Source: CALLVY01 sp937899855 (GTDB lineage: Bacteria > Bacteroidota > Bacteroidia > Chitinophagales > Saprospiraceae). From it: 64,000 nucleotides of DNA. A model generated the notes under the pieces. It did not search any database. It had not been told where the DNA came from and saw only the letters and a list, made by a program, of their open reading frames with translations. Shown piece by piece: positions 18,801-26,529 of the stretch. A program made the position numbers and the translations under genes. The number at the start of each line of letters is the position of its first letter. Position 1 is the first letter of the stretch. The stretch is from assembly GCA_039820405.1 (NCBI GenBank), contig JBCBQC010000016.1:1-64000 (forward strand), given 5' to 3'.

Positions 18801-19452
18801 GCGGGCGGGGGAGCAAGCAAGTGTGCCCCTCTTGCTGTCGGGGGAAGGAGCCATCTATGGCTTACAGGCGGTATTTGAATACGATGCGAAGGCCTTGGAA
18901 ATCCTGGCGGTAGAGCCGGGAGGAAATGGGGATGGCGTTTGGAAGACGAATACGGCGGAGCCGGGTTGGCTTCACCTCTTGTGGATGGAAGTGGAAGAAG
19001 GCCGGGCTGGCTTCCCCGCGGATATGGGGCGGATCCTCCTCCGCGCCAAACGGGATCTGGACTTGTCCGAGGTACTGCAACTGTCCCGATCGCACCACCA
19101 AGAGGCCGTCTGGGGTACCCACAACGCCACCCGCGCCGCCAGCCTGGACTTGGCCTATCGGGGCACCACCGTCGCCACTACTCCCGTCACCAGCTCCGGG
19201 GACTGGCGCATTTTTCCCAATCCCGTCCGCGATTACCTCCAAATCCGTTGGTGGACGGACTACGCCGGGCTGGGCCAATGGAGCCTTTACGATACCCAGG
19301 GACGGCTCGTTGCCAGCCAGCAACTGGCTTTTGCGGCGGGGGAGAATACCCACCGACTGGACCGGCAAGCCGGCTGGGCAGCGGGATTGTATTGGTTGCG
19401 CTGGGATGGACCCCGGGGGGAGCAACGCGTCAGCCGGGTTTTACTGGAATAG
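15892..19452 (+). CDS. T9SS-exported VPS10/BNR beta-propeller protein with dockerin-like and cohesin-like modules
   Basis: Secreted protein of 1186 residues from ATG 15892 (hydrophobic start MNATLRSFLLLLCVGLLGSL; the open frame extends to 15787). Residues about 95-800 carry many sortilin/BNR-type repeats (GIFKTTDGGANW, GLYRSVDGGDSW, GVYKSTDGGLNW, GVYATLNGGTNW), a beta-propeller seen in secreted glycosidases and adhesins. Two dockerin-like calcium repeats follow (LGLSVSDLVLLQRHLL near 833; NASDGVSVTDLLLMQRMLI near 865). Next comes a cohesin-like beta domain (about 960-1075, YGLQAVFEYDAKALEILAV), then a T9SS type A sorting domain (WRIFPNPVRDYLQIR to the end). Glycosidase activity is not evident; an adhesive or scaffold role is inferred. 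Confidence 0.87.
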   Translation: MNATLRSFLLLLCVGLLGSLLYWNWPAPPASEPAADPLAKWHEKSQPNDFFTLRHAYPDDRPDVAAYRRALEKTGARLSTQSRSRRRATGMDSPWLQRGPGDAGARVNTLIIHPNDDDTMLAGFSGGGIFKTTDGGANWNPVFDDQPYLAIGDLHYDPNRPDTIYAGTGDPNITSYPFIGNGLYRSVDGGDSWTNIGLADEGIISKVIVDPTNSDIIYVSTMGLPFARSTRRGVYKSTDGGLNWDQILQLGDSTGVIDLLLNPDNPQVLYAAGWDRIRNNSESIVSGNGAKIYRTTNGGTDWSELGNGLPTGPQSRIGLAMAGNNSDLLFALYVGLDFNVQGVYRSTNGGDTWTALTTGTSSGLASNALGGFGWYFGQLAVDPNNSSNLYIGGVQLWASTSGGTGWFMLSQLPNASLVPHVDHHAMAWNSAGDIIIGTDGGLYRKPAGVNDWIDIDNIPATQFYRVAYNPFLPDNYYGGTQDNGTLRGNRNDAIDWDRIFSGDGFQAAFNPEDSLNQFVETQNGVIWASTNGGSSFQWGSSGIDSDDPRAWDMQYILSPHNPDILYTATNRLYISTSGGIPNWSPISLNLTIPNPPTAPRYHVVTTLSESPIDSALIYVGTSDAQVRRRNPDNQWSDITPGLPNRYVTDVVASPDSADVVFVSHSGYRDGELLSHVHRSDDRGANWQDISGNLPNLGVNDLLIMPEYGGQVIFAATDGGVYATLNGGTNWQRLGGGFPLVPVYDLVHNIEHNELVAGTHARSIYAFPLDSIGIGNQNAPRSIAGTIRNEAGQAVNAVDLLNTSVSTGSDGTYAYTALGTTACSVEPSKNNSPRLGLSVSDLVLLQRHLLFLDTLDSPYKIIAADVNASDGVSVTDLLLMQRMLIFLDSEWNNSNSWRFIPSDFAFSNPLRPFDDNFPETYDCNGAGDRNDLDFVALKLGDVNGTASTNAQSESSDRLSGVARLILEDRTLRAGEQASVPLLLSGEGAIYGLQAVFEYDAKALEILAVEPGGNGDGVWKTNTAEPGWLHLLWMEVEEGRAGFPADMGRILLRAKRDLDLSEVLQLSRSHHQEAVWGTHNATRAASLDLAYRGTTVATTPVTSSGDWRIFPNPVRDYLQIRWWTDYAGLGQWSLYDTQGRLVASQQLAFAAGENTHRLDRQAGWAAGLYWLRWDGPRGEQRVSRVLLE

Positions 19453-19547
19453 CCGGGAAAAATCCCGCGGGTCCCTTATCTTTACCGCCCGGCCGGAATC
19501 ATGATCCGGCTCGGCAGTAAGCTATTCCTGTCCAACCACCACTTATC

Positions 19548-21803
19548 TTGAACGTCCTCCAACTTCGCCTACCCATTTTACTCATTGCCACCCTGGCTTT
19601 GTGGGCCGCTCTGTATTTTATCCCGCAGCTGCGGGCCGATTACAGTTTTGAGAAGTTTTTTCCCGCGGAAGATCCCGACGTCGCTTACTTTGAGTCCTAC
19701 ACCAAAACGTTTGGGGAAGACAAGGACCTCCTCATGCTGGCCCTGCCCCACGAACCCAACGTCTTTGACTCCGTCTTCCTGCTCCAAGTAGATCAACTTA
19801 CCCAGCGCTTACAAGCGGAACGGGGCATTCGACGGGTCCTGAGCATGACCAATGCTACGGAATTCCGCAAGACGCCCTACGGCACGGTCGAGATTCCCCT
19901 CCTCAAAAACACCCCCCGCGGGCGCCAGAAAGCCCAAAAGCATTTCCTCGCCGACCCCCGCACCCGGACGCTGCTCCTTAGCGAGGACCTCCGTACCACG
20001 GCCCTACTGCTCCAGGTCCGCCCCGAATGGAGCGAAGCCCAATCCGACAGCCTGATCGAAGCCATCCGGGGGCATTGTGAGGACCTCGCCCTGAGTCCCT
20101 TCCACCTCGGTGGCCAGCGCTACACCGAGGCGAGCTACATCCGCATGCTCGAAACCGAAAACATTCAGTTGATCCCCCTGTTTATGGTGGCCGTCGTCCT
20201 GGTCCTACTGGCCTTGTACCGCTCTTTTATCAGCATCATCGTACCGACCTTTAGCGTCTTGCTCGGTCTGATCCTGCTCTACGGCTACGCCGCCGCCATC
20301 GGTCGTTCTTTCAACCTGTCCACCCTGATGTATCCCACGGTGATGGCCGTCGTGGGCATGTCCGACCTGATCCACCTGTACACCAAGTACCAAACCGAAC
20401 TCGACCTCGGTTACGACCGCAAAACCGCCATCCTACGCAGTTTGGTGGAGCTGCGGGTGACCCTCTTTCTCACCTCCCTCACCACCATCATTGGCTTTCT
20501 CGCCATCGCTCGCTCCTCCATTGTTCACCTGCAGAGCTACGGCGCCGATGCCGCAGTAGGGGTAGCCATGGCCTATCTGATCGCCATCACCTTTACCCCG
20601 GTCATGCTGTCCTACCTCCCCGCCTCCCGCAGCACCAAAAGCTCGGTCGACTGGCCCCGTATCAGCAGCTGGATGTACCAAATCACCCGCCAACGCCCCC
20701 GGCTCGTACTCGGGCTGAGTACACTACTCTTGCTACTCTCCACCATGGGCATCGCCAGGATCGACCGCAACAATTTTATCCTGGGGGCCATCAATGACGA
20801 CGCGCCACTCAAACAGGATTACCTCTTTTTCGAACGCGAACTCTCCGGTGTGCGGGCCTTTGAGATGGGCATTGAGGCGCAGGGGGAGCACCGTTTGGAT
20901 GAGCTGCTGGTACTACGGGAGTTGGAAAAGCTGGAGCGCTACCTCGACGAATTGGAGGTAATTGGTCCCGTTTTTTCTCCCCTGACCTTTTACAAAACCG
21001 CCCAGTCGATCGACCAGGGAAAGGGCTTGGCGGGCTACGTCCTGCCCCAGCGTCAGGAGCAGATTCAGCGGCTCGCCAGGTGGGAAGAACGGATCGATTT
21101 TCCCTACCTCAGCCCGGACAAAAAGCAGGGCCGTTTGGCCGCCAAAATGCGCGACATCGGTCGCCAGCGAGTCGAAGTCCTCCAGGCCCAAATCGATACC
21201 TGGATTGCGGAGAACCTAGACGCCTCCCTACTGCGCTTTCGACCCACGGGAGCGAGCTTGCTGATGGACAAGACCAACCAACACCTGGTGCGGCAGATGC
21301 TGGAGAGTTTGGTACTGGCCTTTGTACTCGTATCCATCATCGTGGCTTGGGTTTTTCGGAATGGTTTGATGGTGGTCATTTCTCTGATTCCCAACGTACT
21401 GCCCCTGCTGTTTACCGCCGGGGTCATGGGCTGGTTTGGCGTCGAACTCAACGGCTCCACCGCCATCATCTTTACCATTGCCTTCGTCATCGCGGTCGAC
21501 GATACCATTCACTTCCTGATGAAATTCCAGCAGGAGCGGCGCCGGGGGCAAGCTTTTGAACCCGCGCTACAAGCTACCCTGGCACAAACGGGCAAAGCCA
21601 TTATCATCACCAGTGTAGTGTTGATGTCGGGTTATGCGATCTTACTTTTTTCGGATTTTCGAGAGGCTTGGTACCACGGTGTTCTCATCTGTTTTACGAT
21701 GCTGGGGGCCCTGGTGGCCGATCTCTTTTTGATTCCCATCTTGTTGCGTAGGCTGTACACCGGGAGCGTGGACCCACTGGCGGAAACGGATGGGGAGGGC
21801 TAG
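19548..21803 (+). CDS. RND-superfamily exporter, MMPL family
   Basis: Integral membrane exporter of 751 residues with a TTG start at 19548. There is no in-frame ATG between the TAA at 19518 and the first helix (LRLPILLIATLALWAALYFI), so TTG is the best start. Two similar halves each carry a large periplasmic loop and a cluster of helices: TLMYPTVMAVVGMSDLIHLY in the first, TAIIFTIAFVIAVDDTIHFL in the second, the latter with paired aspartates expected for proton coupling. Relatives export lipids such as hopanoids, mycolates or polyenes. It converges on the OleD-like gene, overlapping it by 4 bases at a shared CTAG, so it may export that operon's product (inference). Confidence 0.92.
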   Translation: MNVLQLRLPILLIATLALWAALYFIPQLRADYSFEKFFPAEDPDVAYFESYTKTFGEDKDLLMLALPHEPNVFDSVFLLQVDQLTQRLQAERGIRRVLSMTNATEFRKTPYGTVEIPLLKNTPRGRQKAQKHFLADPRTRTLLLSEDLRTTALLLQVRPEWSEAQSDSLIEAIRGHCEDLALSPFHLGGQRYTEASYIRMLETENIQLIPLFMVAVVLVLLALYRSFISIIVPTFSVLLGLILLYGYAAAIGRSFNLSTLMYPTVMAVVGMSDLIHLYTKYQTELDLGYDRKTAILRSLVELRVTLFLTSLTTIIGFLAIARSSIVHLQSYGADAAVGVAMAYLIAITFTPVMLSYLPASRSTKSSVDWPRISSWMYQITRQRPRLVLGLSTLLLLLSTMGIARIDRNNFILGAINDDAPLKQDYLFFERELSGVRAFEMGIEAQGEHRLDELLVLRELEKLERYLDELEVIGPVFSPLTFYKTAQSIDQGKGLAGYVLPQRQEQIQRLARWEERIDFPYLSPDKKQGRLAAKMRDIGRQRVEVLQAQIDTWIAENLDASLLRFRPTGASLLMDKTNQHLVRQMLESLVLAFVLVSIIVAWVFRNGLMVVISLIPNVLPLLFTAGVMGWFGVELNGSTAIIFTIAFVIAVDDTIHFLMKFQQERRRGQAFEPALQATLAQTGKAIIITSVVLMSGYAILLFSDFREAWYHGVLICFTMLGALVADLFLIPILLRRLYTGSVDPLAETDGEG

Positions 21804-22789
21804 CCGGTCCAGGGGAGATTGGCGGCGGCTTTGCGAATCTTTTTGATGCCGATGTGGTTGCCCCAGTCGAGAATATTGGCCAGCTCCAGGTCAAAATCGG
21901 TAATCGCTTCGTACTGCAACTGCTTTTTAATTTTCGTAAGGTCGAGTACCATCGACTCCGTAACGTAGGCGATGGATTGGGCGGAATAGCTGATGGGGAT
22001 TTTGAGACTATCGGCCATTTTGACAAAGCTCTTGATCCAGCGGATGGGAATTTCTTTGACCGGTAGGATTTTTCCGTGCAGACCAAAGATGACTTGTTCG
22101 ATGACCTCGCGAAGGAGATAGGTCCTTTCGTCGGCAATGTTGTAGGCATGAAAGCCCTTGGGCTGTTGTTCGATCACCCGTTCGATCCCCGTGATGAGGT
22201 TAGAGACGTGGGTCATGGAAACGGGAATCATTCCATCTCCGGGAATGATGATTTTGTTGTTGCGCACCAGCTTGAGGATACGAGGGAGCAGCACCCGATC
22301 GTGCGTGCCGTAAATGGCTCGGGGGCGGAGGCTGACGATGGAGCGCCGCCGTTGGCTTTGCTTTTGTAGAAAGCTCTCGGCCAGCCACTTGGTTTTGCCG
22401 TAATTGGAGAGGATGGCGTCGGGGTCGACCTGATCTTCGCGGATGGGGTGGCCGCTAAAATCGTAGATGGAGGCGGAGGAGATGTGGATAAAGAGGGGGG
22501 TACGGACGGCTTCAAAAACCCGCTCGGTACCTTCCACGTTGACCTGGTAAAACCGCTCGTACAGCCCCCGGTCGGAGGCCAGGGCGGCGCTGTGGATACA
22601 GCAATCGACTTCGAGGCGGGGTACGGTGGTACTGATGTCGGCGCGAATGTATTCGCTGACGGCATCGAGTAGGGCGGAGGGGGGCTTTTTACTGCGGCCC
22701 AGAGCGATGATCTCGTGGCCTCTACTGGAGAAATGGCGTACTAAATGACTGCCTAAGGAGCCGGTCGCGCCGGTAATGGCAATTTTCAT
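21800..22789 (-). CDS. NAD(P)-dependent epimerase/reductase, OleD-like
   Basis: Extended short-chain dehydrogenase of 329 residues. The Rossmann motif is GATGSLG (7-13). HISSASIYDFSG has the catalytic serine, and SNYGKTKWLAE has the YxxxK pair. LRPRAIYGTHDRVLLPRIL closely follows the RPR-IWG-GD-LLPR pattern of OleD and related 3-beta-hydroxysteroid-type reductases. OleD reduces a 2-alkyl-3-ketoacid to the hydroxy acid with NADPH. It is the last gene of a four-gene operon, starting one base after the AMP-ligase stop. The OleD role rests on this order (OleA-, ligase-, reductase-like); a generic sugar epimerase is the alternative. Confidence 0.85.
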   Translation of the reverse strand: MKIAITGATGSLGSHLVRHFSSRGHEIIALGRSKKPPSALLDAVSEYIRADISTTVPRLEVDCCIHSAALASDRGLYERFYQVNVEGTERVFEAVRTPLFIHISSASIYDFSGHPIREDQVDPDAILSNYGKTKWLAESFLQKQSQRRRSIVSLRPRAIYGTHDRVLLPRILKLVRNNKIIIPGDGMIPVSMTHVSNLITGIERVIEQQPKGFHAYNIADERTYLLREVIEQVIFGLHGKILPVKEIPIRWIKSFVKMADSLKIPISYSAQSIAYVTESMVLDLTKIKKQLQYEAITDFDLELANILDWGNHIGIKKIRKAAANLPWTG

Positions 22790-22790
22790 A

Positions 22791-24329
22791 TTATTGCTTG
22801 CTATAGTTCTGCCGAATTTGTGCTTTCAAGGTCCGACGATCCACTTTTTGTTGACGTCCACTGCGGGGAATGGCCATTTGGAGAATGCGATCGGGCCAAG
22901 CCTCGCGGTCGATACTAAAAATACCTCTTTGTAGTTTTTTTTCCAAGTCTGCGAGCGGTAATTTTTCGTTTCCCTCTATTACGAGAAAAACGACTTCGTC
23001 CGCCAGCACTTCTTCATAGATTCCTACAAATACGGCCTCCGTCACACCGGGAATTTTTTTGACCGTTGGTTCGTACAAGGCGGGATAGAGATTGAAATTT
23101 CGGCGAATAATCATCTCTTTTTTACGTCCCGTGAGTACCAACAATTGTTCTTCGTCCAGATAACCCAAGTCACCCGTTGGATGCCAATGGGGCCTACTGT
23201 TTAAATGCCAGTAGTTGCGGTATAGTTGTGGCGATTGAATTAAAATTTCGCCATCGGCTGCGATTTCCAAATTTACCCCCGCTGCGGGTCGGCCCAATAA
23301 ATCTCCTCGGCAGGGGTACTCGACCTTTTGTCGGCCATCGCAGGTGCTCACCAGCAGGTTTTCCGTCATCCCGTACAGGCAGGTAATGCGGGTGTGGGCG
23401 GGAAGCCGCTCGATCAAGCGCTCCAAAAAGGGCACGTGGACCGGCGCCGAGCCGAGCAGTACGTGTTGGAGGCAATCGGGAAAACGCTCCTCCCCCCGTT
23501 TTTGCAACTCCCCAAGAAGTTCCAGGTACTCGGCGGGCGGCCCAAATAGGATGCTAATCTTCTGGTCCCGGATAAAGGCCAAGCGCTCGGCGGCCGTCGC
23601 CCGGGGCCGCCACAGGTGCACGGGAATGCCGGCGCATACGCCGATGAGCATAAAGTGGGGCAGGTGGGTAGCCACGCGTTGCGGGCCCAGGCTACGGAGC
23701 AAGTCCACGATCAGCTCGATGCTGTGGGCCAGGCTACTCAGGCGGTGGACCACGCCCTTGGGAACGCTCTGGGTACCGGAGGTGTAGGTGACGAGGTAGG
23801 GATGGTCGGGATTGCCGTTTTGCCAGTTGAAGGGGAGGGGGGCGGCCCGTTTTAGCTGCCGCAGGGTTTGGTGTTTTTGCCACAGGGGCAAGCGTGGGCC
23901 CGTGCTGATGAGCTTGACGGCATCCGTTTGGGGAAAGTAGGGGCCACTTTTGTTCCAACGGAGGTAAATCCACCGCAAAAGGGGATGTTCGCGTAAAAAC
24001 AATAAGCGCGTATCCACGATGGCCCACTGGGGTGCAAATTGGCGCAGCTTTTCTCGGTAATTGTCACGGCCCATCTCCGGATCGATGATCGCCACTTGGC
24101 ACTGCAAGATCATGGTGGCGAAAATCAGTCGCAGAAAATCGGGCCCCGGCTCACTGGCCATCACGAGGCGGTCTCCCGCGCGGCATCCCACCCGCCACAA
24201 CTGCGCCGCCAATTGCTGACTCTCCGCCAGCAACTGACCCACCCGGACCAGCTCGTCCCCCCGCTGCAGGGCCACTTCCGCCGCTCCACGGGCCTCCAAC
24301 AGTTCGATAAAACGGTTGTGAAAAAACAT
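22791..24329 (-). CDS. AMP-forming acyl ligase, OleC-like (ANL superfamily)
   Basis: Adenylating enzyme of 512 residues from ATG 24329 (MFFHNRFIELLEARGAAEVA). A longer frame to 24401 overlaps the upstream gene and lacks support. Motifs: phosphate loop TYTSGTQSVPKGVVHR, CLYGMTE (A5), TGDLGYLDEEQLLVLTGRKK (A7-A8 hinge) and a C-terminal small domain ending QQKVDRRTLKAQIRQ. PKGVVHR is like the PKGVVY of OleC beta-lactone synthetases. The gene lies between OleA-like and OleD-like genes. If it is OleC, it closes a beta-hydroxy acid to a beta-lactone; otherwise it is an acyl-CoA/ACP ligase supplying the thiolase. The C-terminal lysine position expected in ligases (QQKVDR) is present, as in PCP/CoA ligases. 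Confidence 0.85.
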   Translation of the reverse strand: MFFHNRFIELLEARGAAEVALQRGDELVRVGQLLAESQQLAAQLWRVGCRAGDRLVMASEPGPDFLRLIFATMILQCQVAIIDPEMGRDNYREKLRQFAPQWAIVDTRLLFLREHPLLRWIYLRWNKSGPYFPQTDAVKLISTGPRLPLWQKHQTLRQLKRAAPLPFNWQNGNPDHPYLVTYTSGTQSVPKGVVHRLSSLAHSIELIVDLLRSLGPQRVATHLPHFMLIGVCAGIPVHLWRPRATAAERLAFIRDQKISILFGPPAEYLELLGELQKRGEERFPDCLQHVLLGSAPVHVPFLERLIERLPAHTRITCLYGMTENLLVSTCDGRQKVEYPCRGDLLGRPAAGVNLEIAADGEILIQSPQLYRNYWHLNSRPHWHPTGDLGYLDEEQLLVLTGRKKEMIIRRNFNLYPALYEPTVKKIPGVTEAVFVGIYEEVLADEVVFLVIEGNEKLPLADLEKKLQRGIFSIDREAWPDRILQMAIPRSGRQQKVDRRTLKAQIRQNYSKQ

Positions 24330-24351
24330 AACGTAGCTGGTTTTGGTGGTT

Positions 24352-25353
24352 TTACCAGACCAAGAGTTGTACCGAAGCACTGATGCCCGCCGCCAGGCCA
24401 ATCAAGGCGATCTTATCTCCGGGGCCTAGCTTTCCCCGCCGCTCCGCACAGTGCATCGCCAGCGGAATGGAAGCCGCCGCCGTATTGCCATAGTGCTCAA
24501 AAATGCTGGTGCTTTTGGCCAGATCCAAACCCGTTCCCTCCGAAATGTACTGAAAAGACTGGGTCGATACCTGATGCGTAAACCAGTGGTCTACTTCTTC
24601 CGTCGACCAGGGCGATTCCCGCAAACTGGCCCGGACAAAGCGCTGGGATTCCTCCCGCATGGCTTCCTTGAGCGCCACGGTCTGCCCCTCAAAGTACAGC
24701 TTGCTGGGGTCGTGTGGATGGCGCGAGCCCCCGCCTTCGATGGTGCACAGGGGCCAGTGTTTGCCCACGGTGAGGAACTTTTGGTAGTAAATACCCGCCG
24801 TTTCTTCCGTTTCCGCCGCCGTTACCAAGGCGGCGGCGCCGGCATCCCCGAGGCTAAATGCCGCCAGGCTGCGTTTGAGTTGCCGCTCGTCGGACAGCTC
24901 GAAATTGATCGCATCACTGAGTTTTTCCCCATTGACGATCAGTACGCGCTGGTACAGTCCCGACTGGATGTAAGCCGAGGCCGCTTGGATGGCGGTGACG
25001 AAGCTGTTACACGCATTTTTGAGGTCGAGCGCCGGGCAGTGAAGCCCCAGTTTGTCCTGGACGATGTTGGCCGTAGCGGGTTCGATGAGGTCGGCGGAGG
25101 CGGCGGCAAAAATCAGCAGGTCGATGTGTTGCTTGCCCCAGCGTTCTACGATGGGCCGGGCGGCAGCACAGGCCAGGTCGGAGACCTGCTCTTCCGGGGC
25201 GGCAAAGCGGCGTTCGCGGATGCCAAAGAGTTTTTCCAAGGCACCCCTCGCCAGCAGTCGATGGCGGCGATTGATCCGTGTTTCGACCTCGCGGTTGTCG
25301 ACCACTCGCTCGGGTACGTAGGCGGAAATTTGGGCAATTTTAGACCGGACCAT
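24352..25353 (-). CDS. KAS III / OleA-like thiolase-superfamily condensing enzyme
   Basis: Decarboxylating or head-to-head condensing enzyme of 333 residues, the usual length of FabH/OleA. The Cys-His-Asn triad is complete: C115 (LKNACNSF), H260 (FTHQVS), N290 (HYGNTAAAS). SADLIEPATANIVQDKLGL and the ending GDKIALIGLAAGISASVQLLVW-type terminus match OleA-type sequences. FabH proteins usually read NAAGASIPL; here the block is NTAAASIPL. It starts 4 bases after the diiron gene and is followed after 22 bases by the AMP-ligase gene. Context favours acyl-CoA condensation in a specialised pathway over primary fatty-acid initiation. Confidence 0.87.
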   Translation of the reverse strand: MVRSKIAQISAYVPERVVDNREVETRINRRHRLLARGALEKLFGIRERRFAAPEEQVSDLACAAARPIVERWGKQHIDLLIFAAASADLIEPATANIVQDKLGLHCPALDLKNACNSFVTAIQAASAYIQSGLYQRVLIVNGEKLSDAINFELSDERQLKRSLAAFSLGDAGAAALVTAAETEETAGIYYQKFLTVGKHWPLCTIEGGGSRHPHDPSKLYFEGQTVALKEAMREESQRFVRASLRESPWSTEEVDHWFTHQVSTQSFQYISEGTGLDLAKSTSIFEHYGNTAAASIPLAMHCAERRGKLGPGDKIALIGLAAGISASVQLLVW

Positions 25354-25357
25354 CAGC

Positions 25358-26245
25358 TTATACTTTGGCCTTGAGAATGAGCCGCCACAGCGGGCGTGTC
25401 AACCAGTTGAAGCCACCGATGTCCTCCATAAATTCAATGGCCTCGTCCAGGCAGTGTTCGGCAAATTTGTGCTTGAAGTGGCGGTAAGCCGTTTTCTGGT
25501 AATGCGCGGGGCGATCCACTCCGATGCGTTCAAAAATTTCCCGTCGAACGTAGAGGGTCCGCATGAAGTAGATGTTGAGCAAAAACAGCAAGCTGTACCA
25601 GGTCCGTCGGAGGAAGCCCGCGTTTTGGGTGTAGCGTTCGAGCCACAGCTTGGTGTAGTGGATGTGGCGGCCTTCCTCGATGTGGTGCAGTTCCGAGACC
25701 TTGCGCAAAACCTGGTACACCCTCGGATCGCGACGCATCAGTTTGCCGTACACATCGGCCATCATCTCCACGGCCAGTACGGACATAAAAACCCAGTCCG
25801 AGGGGAGGAATTTTACCGTCAATTTTCCCCAAAAGCGGTGCTGGAATCCCGGTAGAATGGGTTTTCCATCCAATTGCTCAATGGCCTTGGAAAACATCTC
25901 TTGGTGGCGAAACTCCTCGATCAACTCCCGCAGTAAAAAGCGGTACTCCACATCGCCGGGGCTGAGATCGAGCAAGTGGCGGTTGAAAAAGAGACAGGCC
26001 AGACCCTCCGACCAGCCGTAGGAATACATCACCTGTACGACCTCGTGGCGACCCAGCTCGCGCCTTTGCGCCGGACTGAGCCGTTCGTAGAGGGGGTGAC
26101 CGGCGAGGGAAACCAGCTTTTCGGGAAGAAACAAATCCGCCTCCTCGGCGGGTTCTTGCCAGGGAACAAACTGCTCGGGAAGGAGGGGTTTTTCCTTGCT
26201 GATGCGAATCAATCGCTCAATTTTTTGGACGGGAAAGGTCGTCAT
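25358..26245 (-). CDS. AurF-like diiron oxygenase
   Basis: Predicted non-haem diiron oxygenase of 295 residues, first gene of the OleA/C/D-like operon. All seven ligands of the AurF (p-aminobenzoate N-oxygenase) type can be placed with the same local spacing: E80 (GWSEG), E111 and H114 (EEFRHQEMF), E160 (LAVEMMADVY), H187, E191 and H194 (HHIEEGRH). AurF-family members oxidise amines or hydroxylate carbons; no substrate can be read here. A hydrophobic stretch at about 215-235 (TWYSLLFLLNIYFM) may be a membrane-associating helix, consistent with a lipid substrate. It lies where OleB would be expected in an ole operon, and no alpha/beta-hydrolase gene is present. Confidence 0.85.
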   Translation of the reverse strand: MTTFPVQKIERLIRISKEKPLLPEQFVPWQEPAEEADLFLPEKLVSLAGHPLYERLSPAQRRELGRHEVVQVMYSYGWSEGLACLFFNRHLLDLSPGDVEYRFLLRELIEEFRHQEMFSKAIEQLDGKPILPGFQHRFWGKLTVKFLPSDWVFMSVLAVEMMADVYGKLMRRDPRVYQVLRKVSELHHIEEGRHIHYTKLWLERYTQNAGFLRRTWYSLLFLLNIYFMRTLYVRREIFERIGVDRPAHYQKTAYRHFKHKFAEHCLDEAIEFMEDIGGFNWLTRPLWRLILKAKV

Positions 26246-26529
26246 ACGCTTTACGGTTTGTTTTTCAATCTGCCTCCAAGATAGTACCTGTGCGAACAGC
26301 AGTGGTATTAAATTGTGCCAAATGAGGCATGTGAAAAAAGCTTATATTAGGATTTTTCGACGCCAAAACACCCAGGCAATCTACTTTATCCCCCTGCAAG
26401 AACGGCGAAATGATCGACAAAGTCTCCCGTTTTCTGGATGGACCCAGGCTGCCGTACCGGAAAACAGGACCCTGACATCTCCCGGTTATTACCAAGGGAC
26501 GCAAACATCTGGAGCATTGGGTTCGACGA
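26246..26529. other. Intergenic region between the Ole-like operon and the TIR-fusion gene
   Basis: The 284 bases lie upstream of the diiron gene and downstream of the TIR-TPR-SDR gene, and should hold the operon promoter. On the minus strand CATTTGGCACAATTTAATAC, with TACTATCTTGG about 30 bases later, is the best promoter-like stretch but neither box is exact. A plus-strand open frame crossing it has no coding character. No terminator, repeat or RNA gene was seen. Confidence 0.4.

Noticed and set aside
24352..25353. Primary FabH
   Set aside because: The condensing triad is compatible, but the specialised operon and OleA-like C-terminal block argue against a housekeeping role. Not fully excluded.
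21800..26245. Flexirubin or aryl-polyene cluster
   Set aside because: No KS/CLF pair, acyl carrier protein, ammonia-lyase or dehydratase genes are present; the set fits OleACD better.
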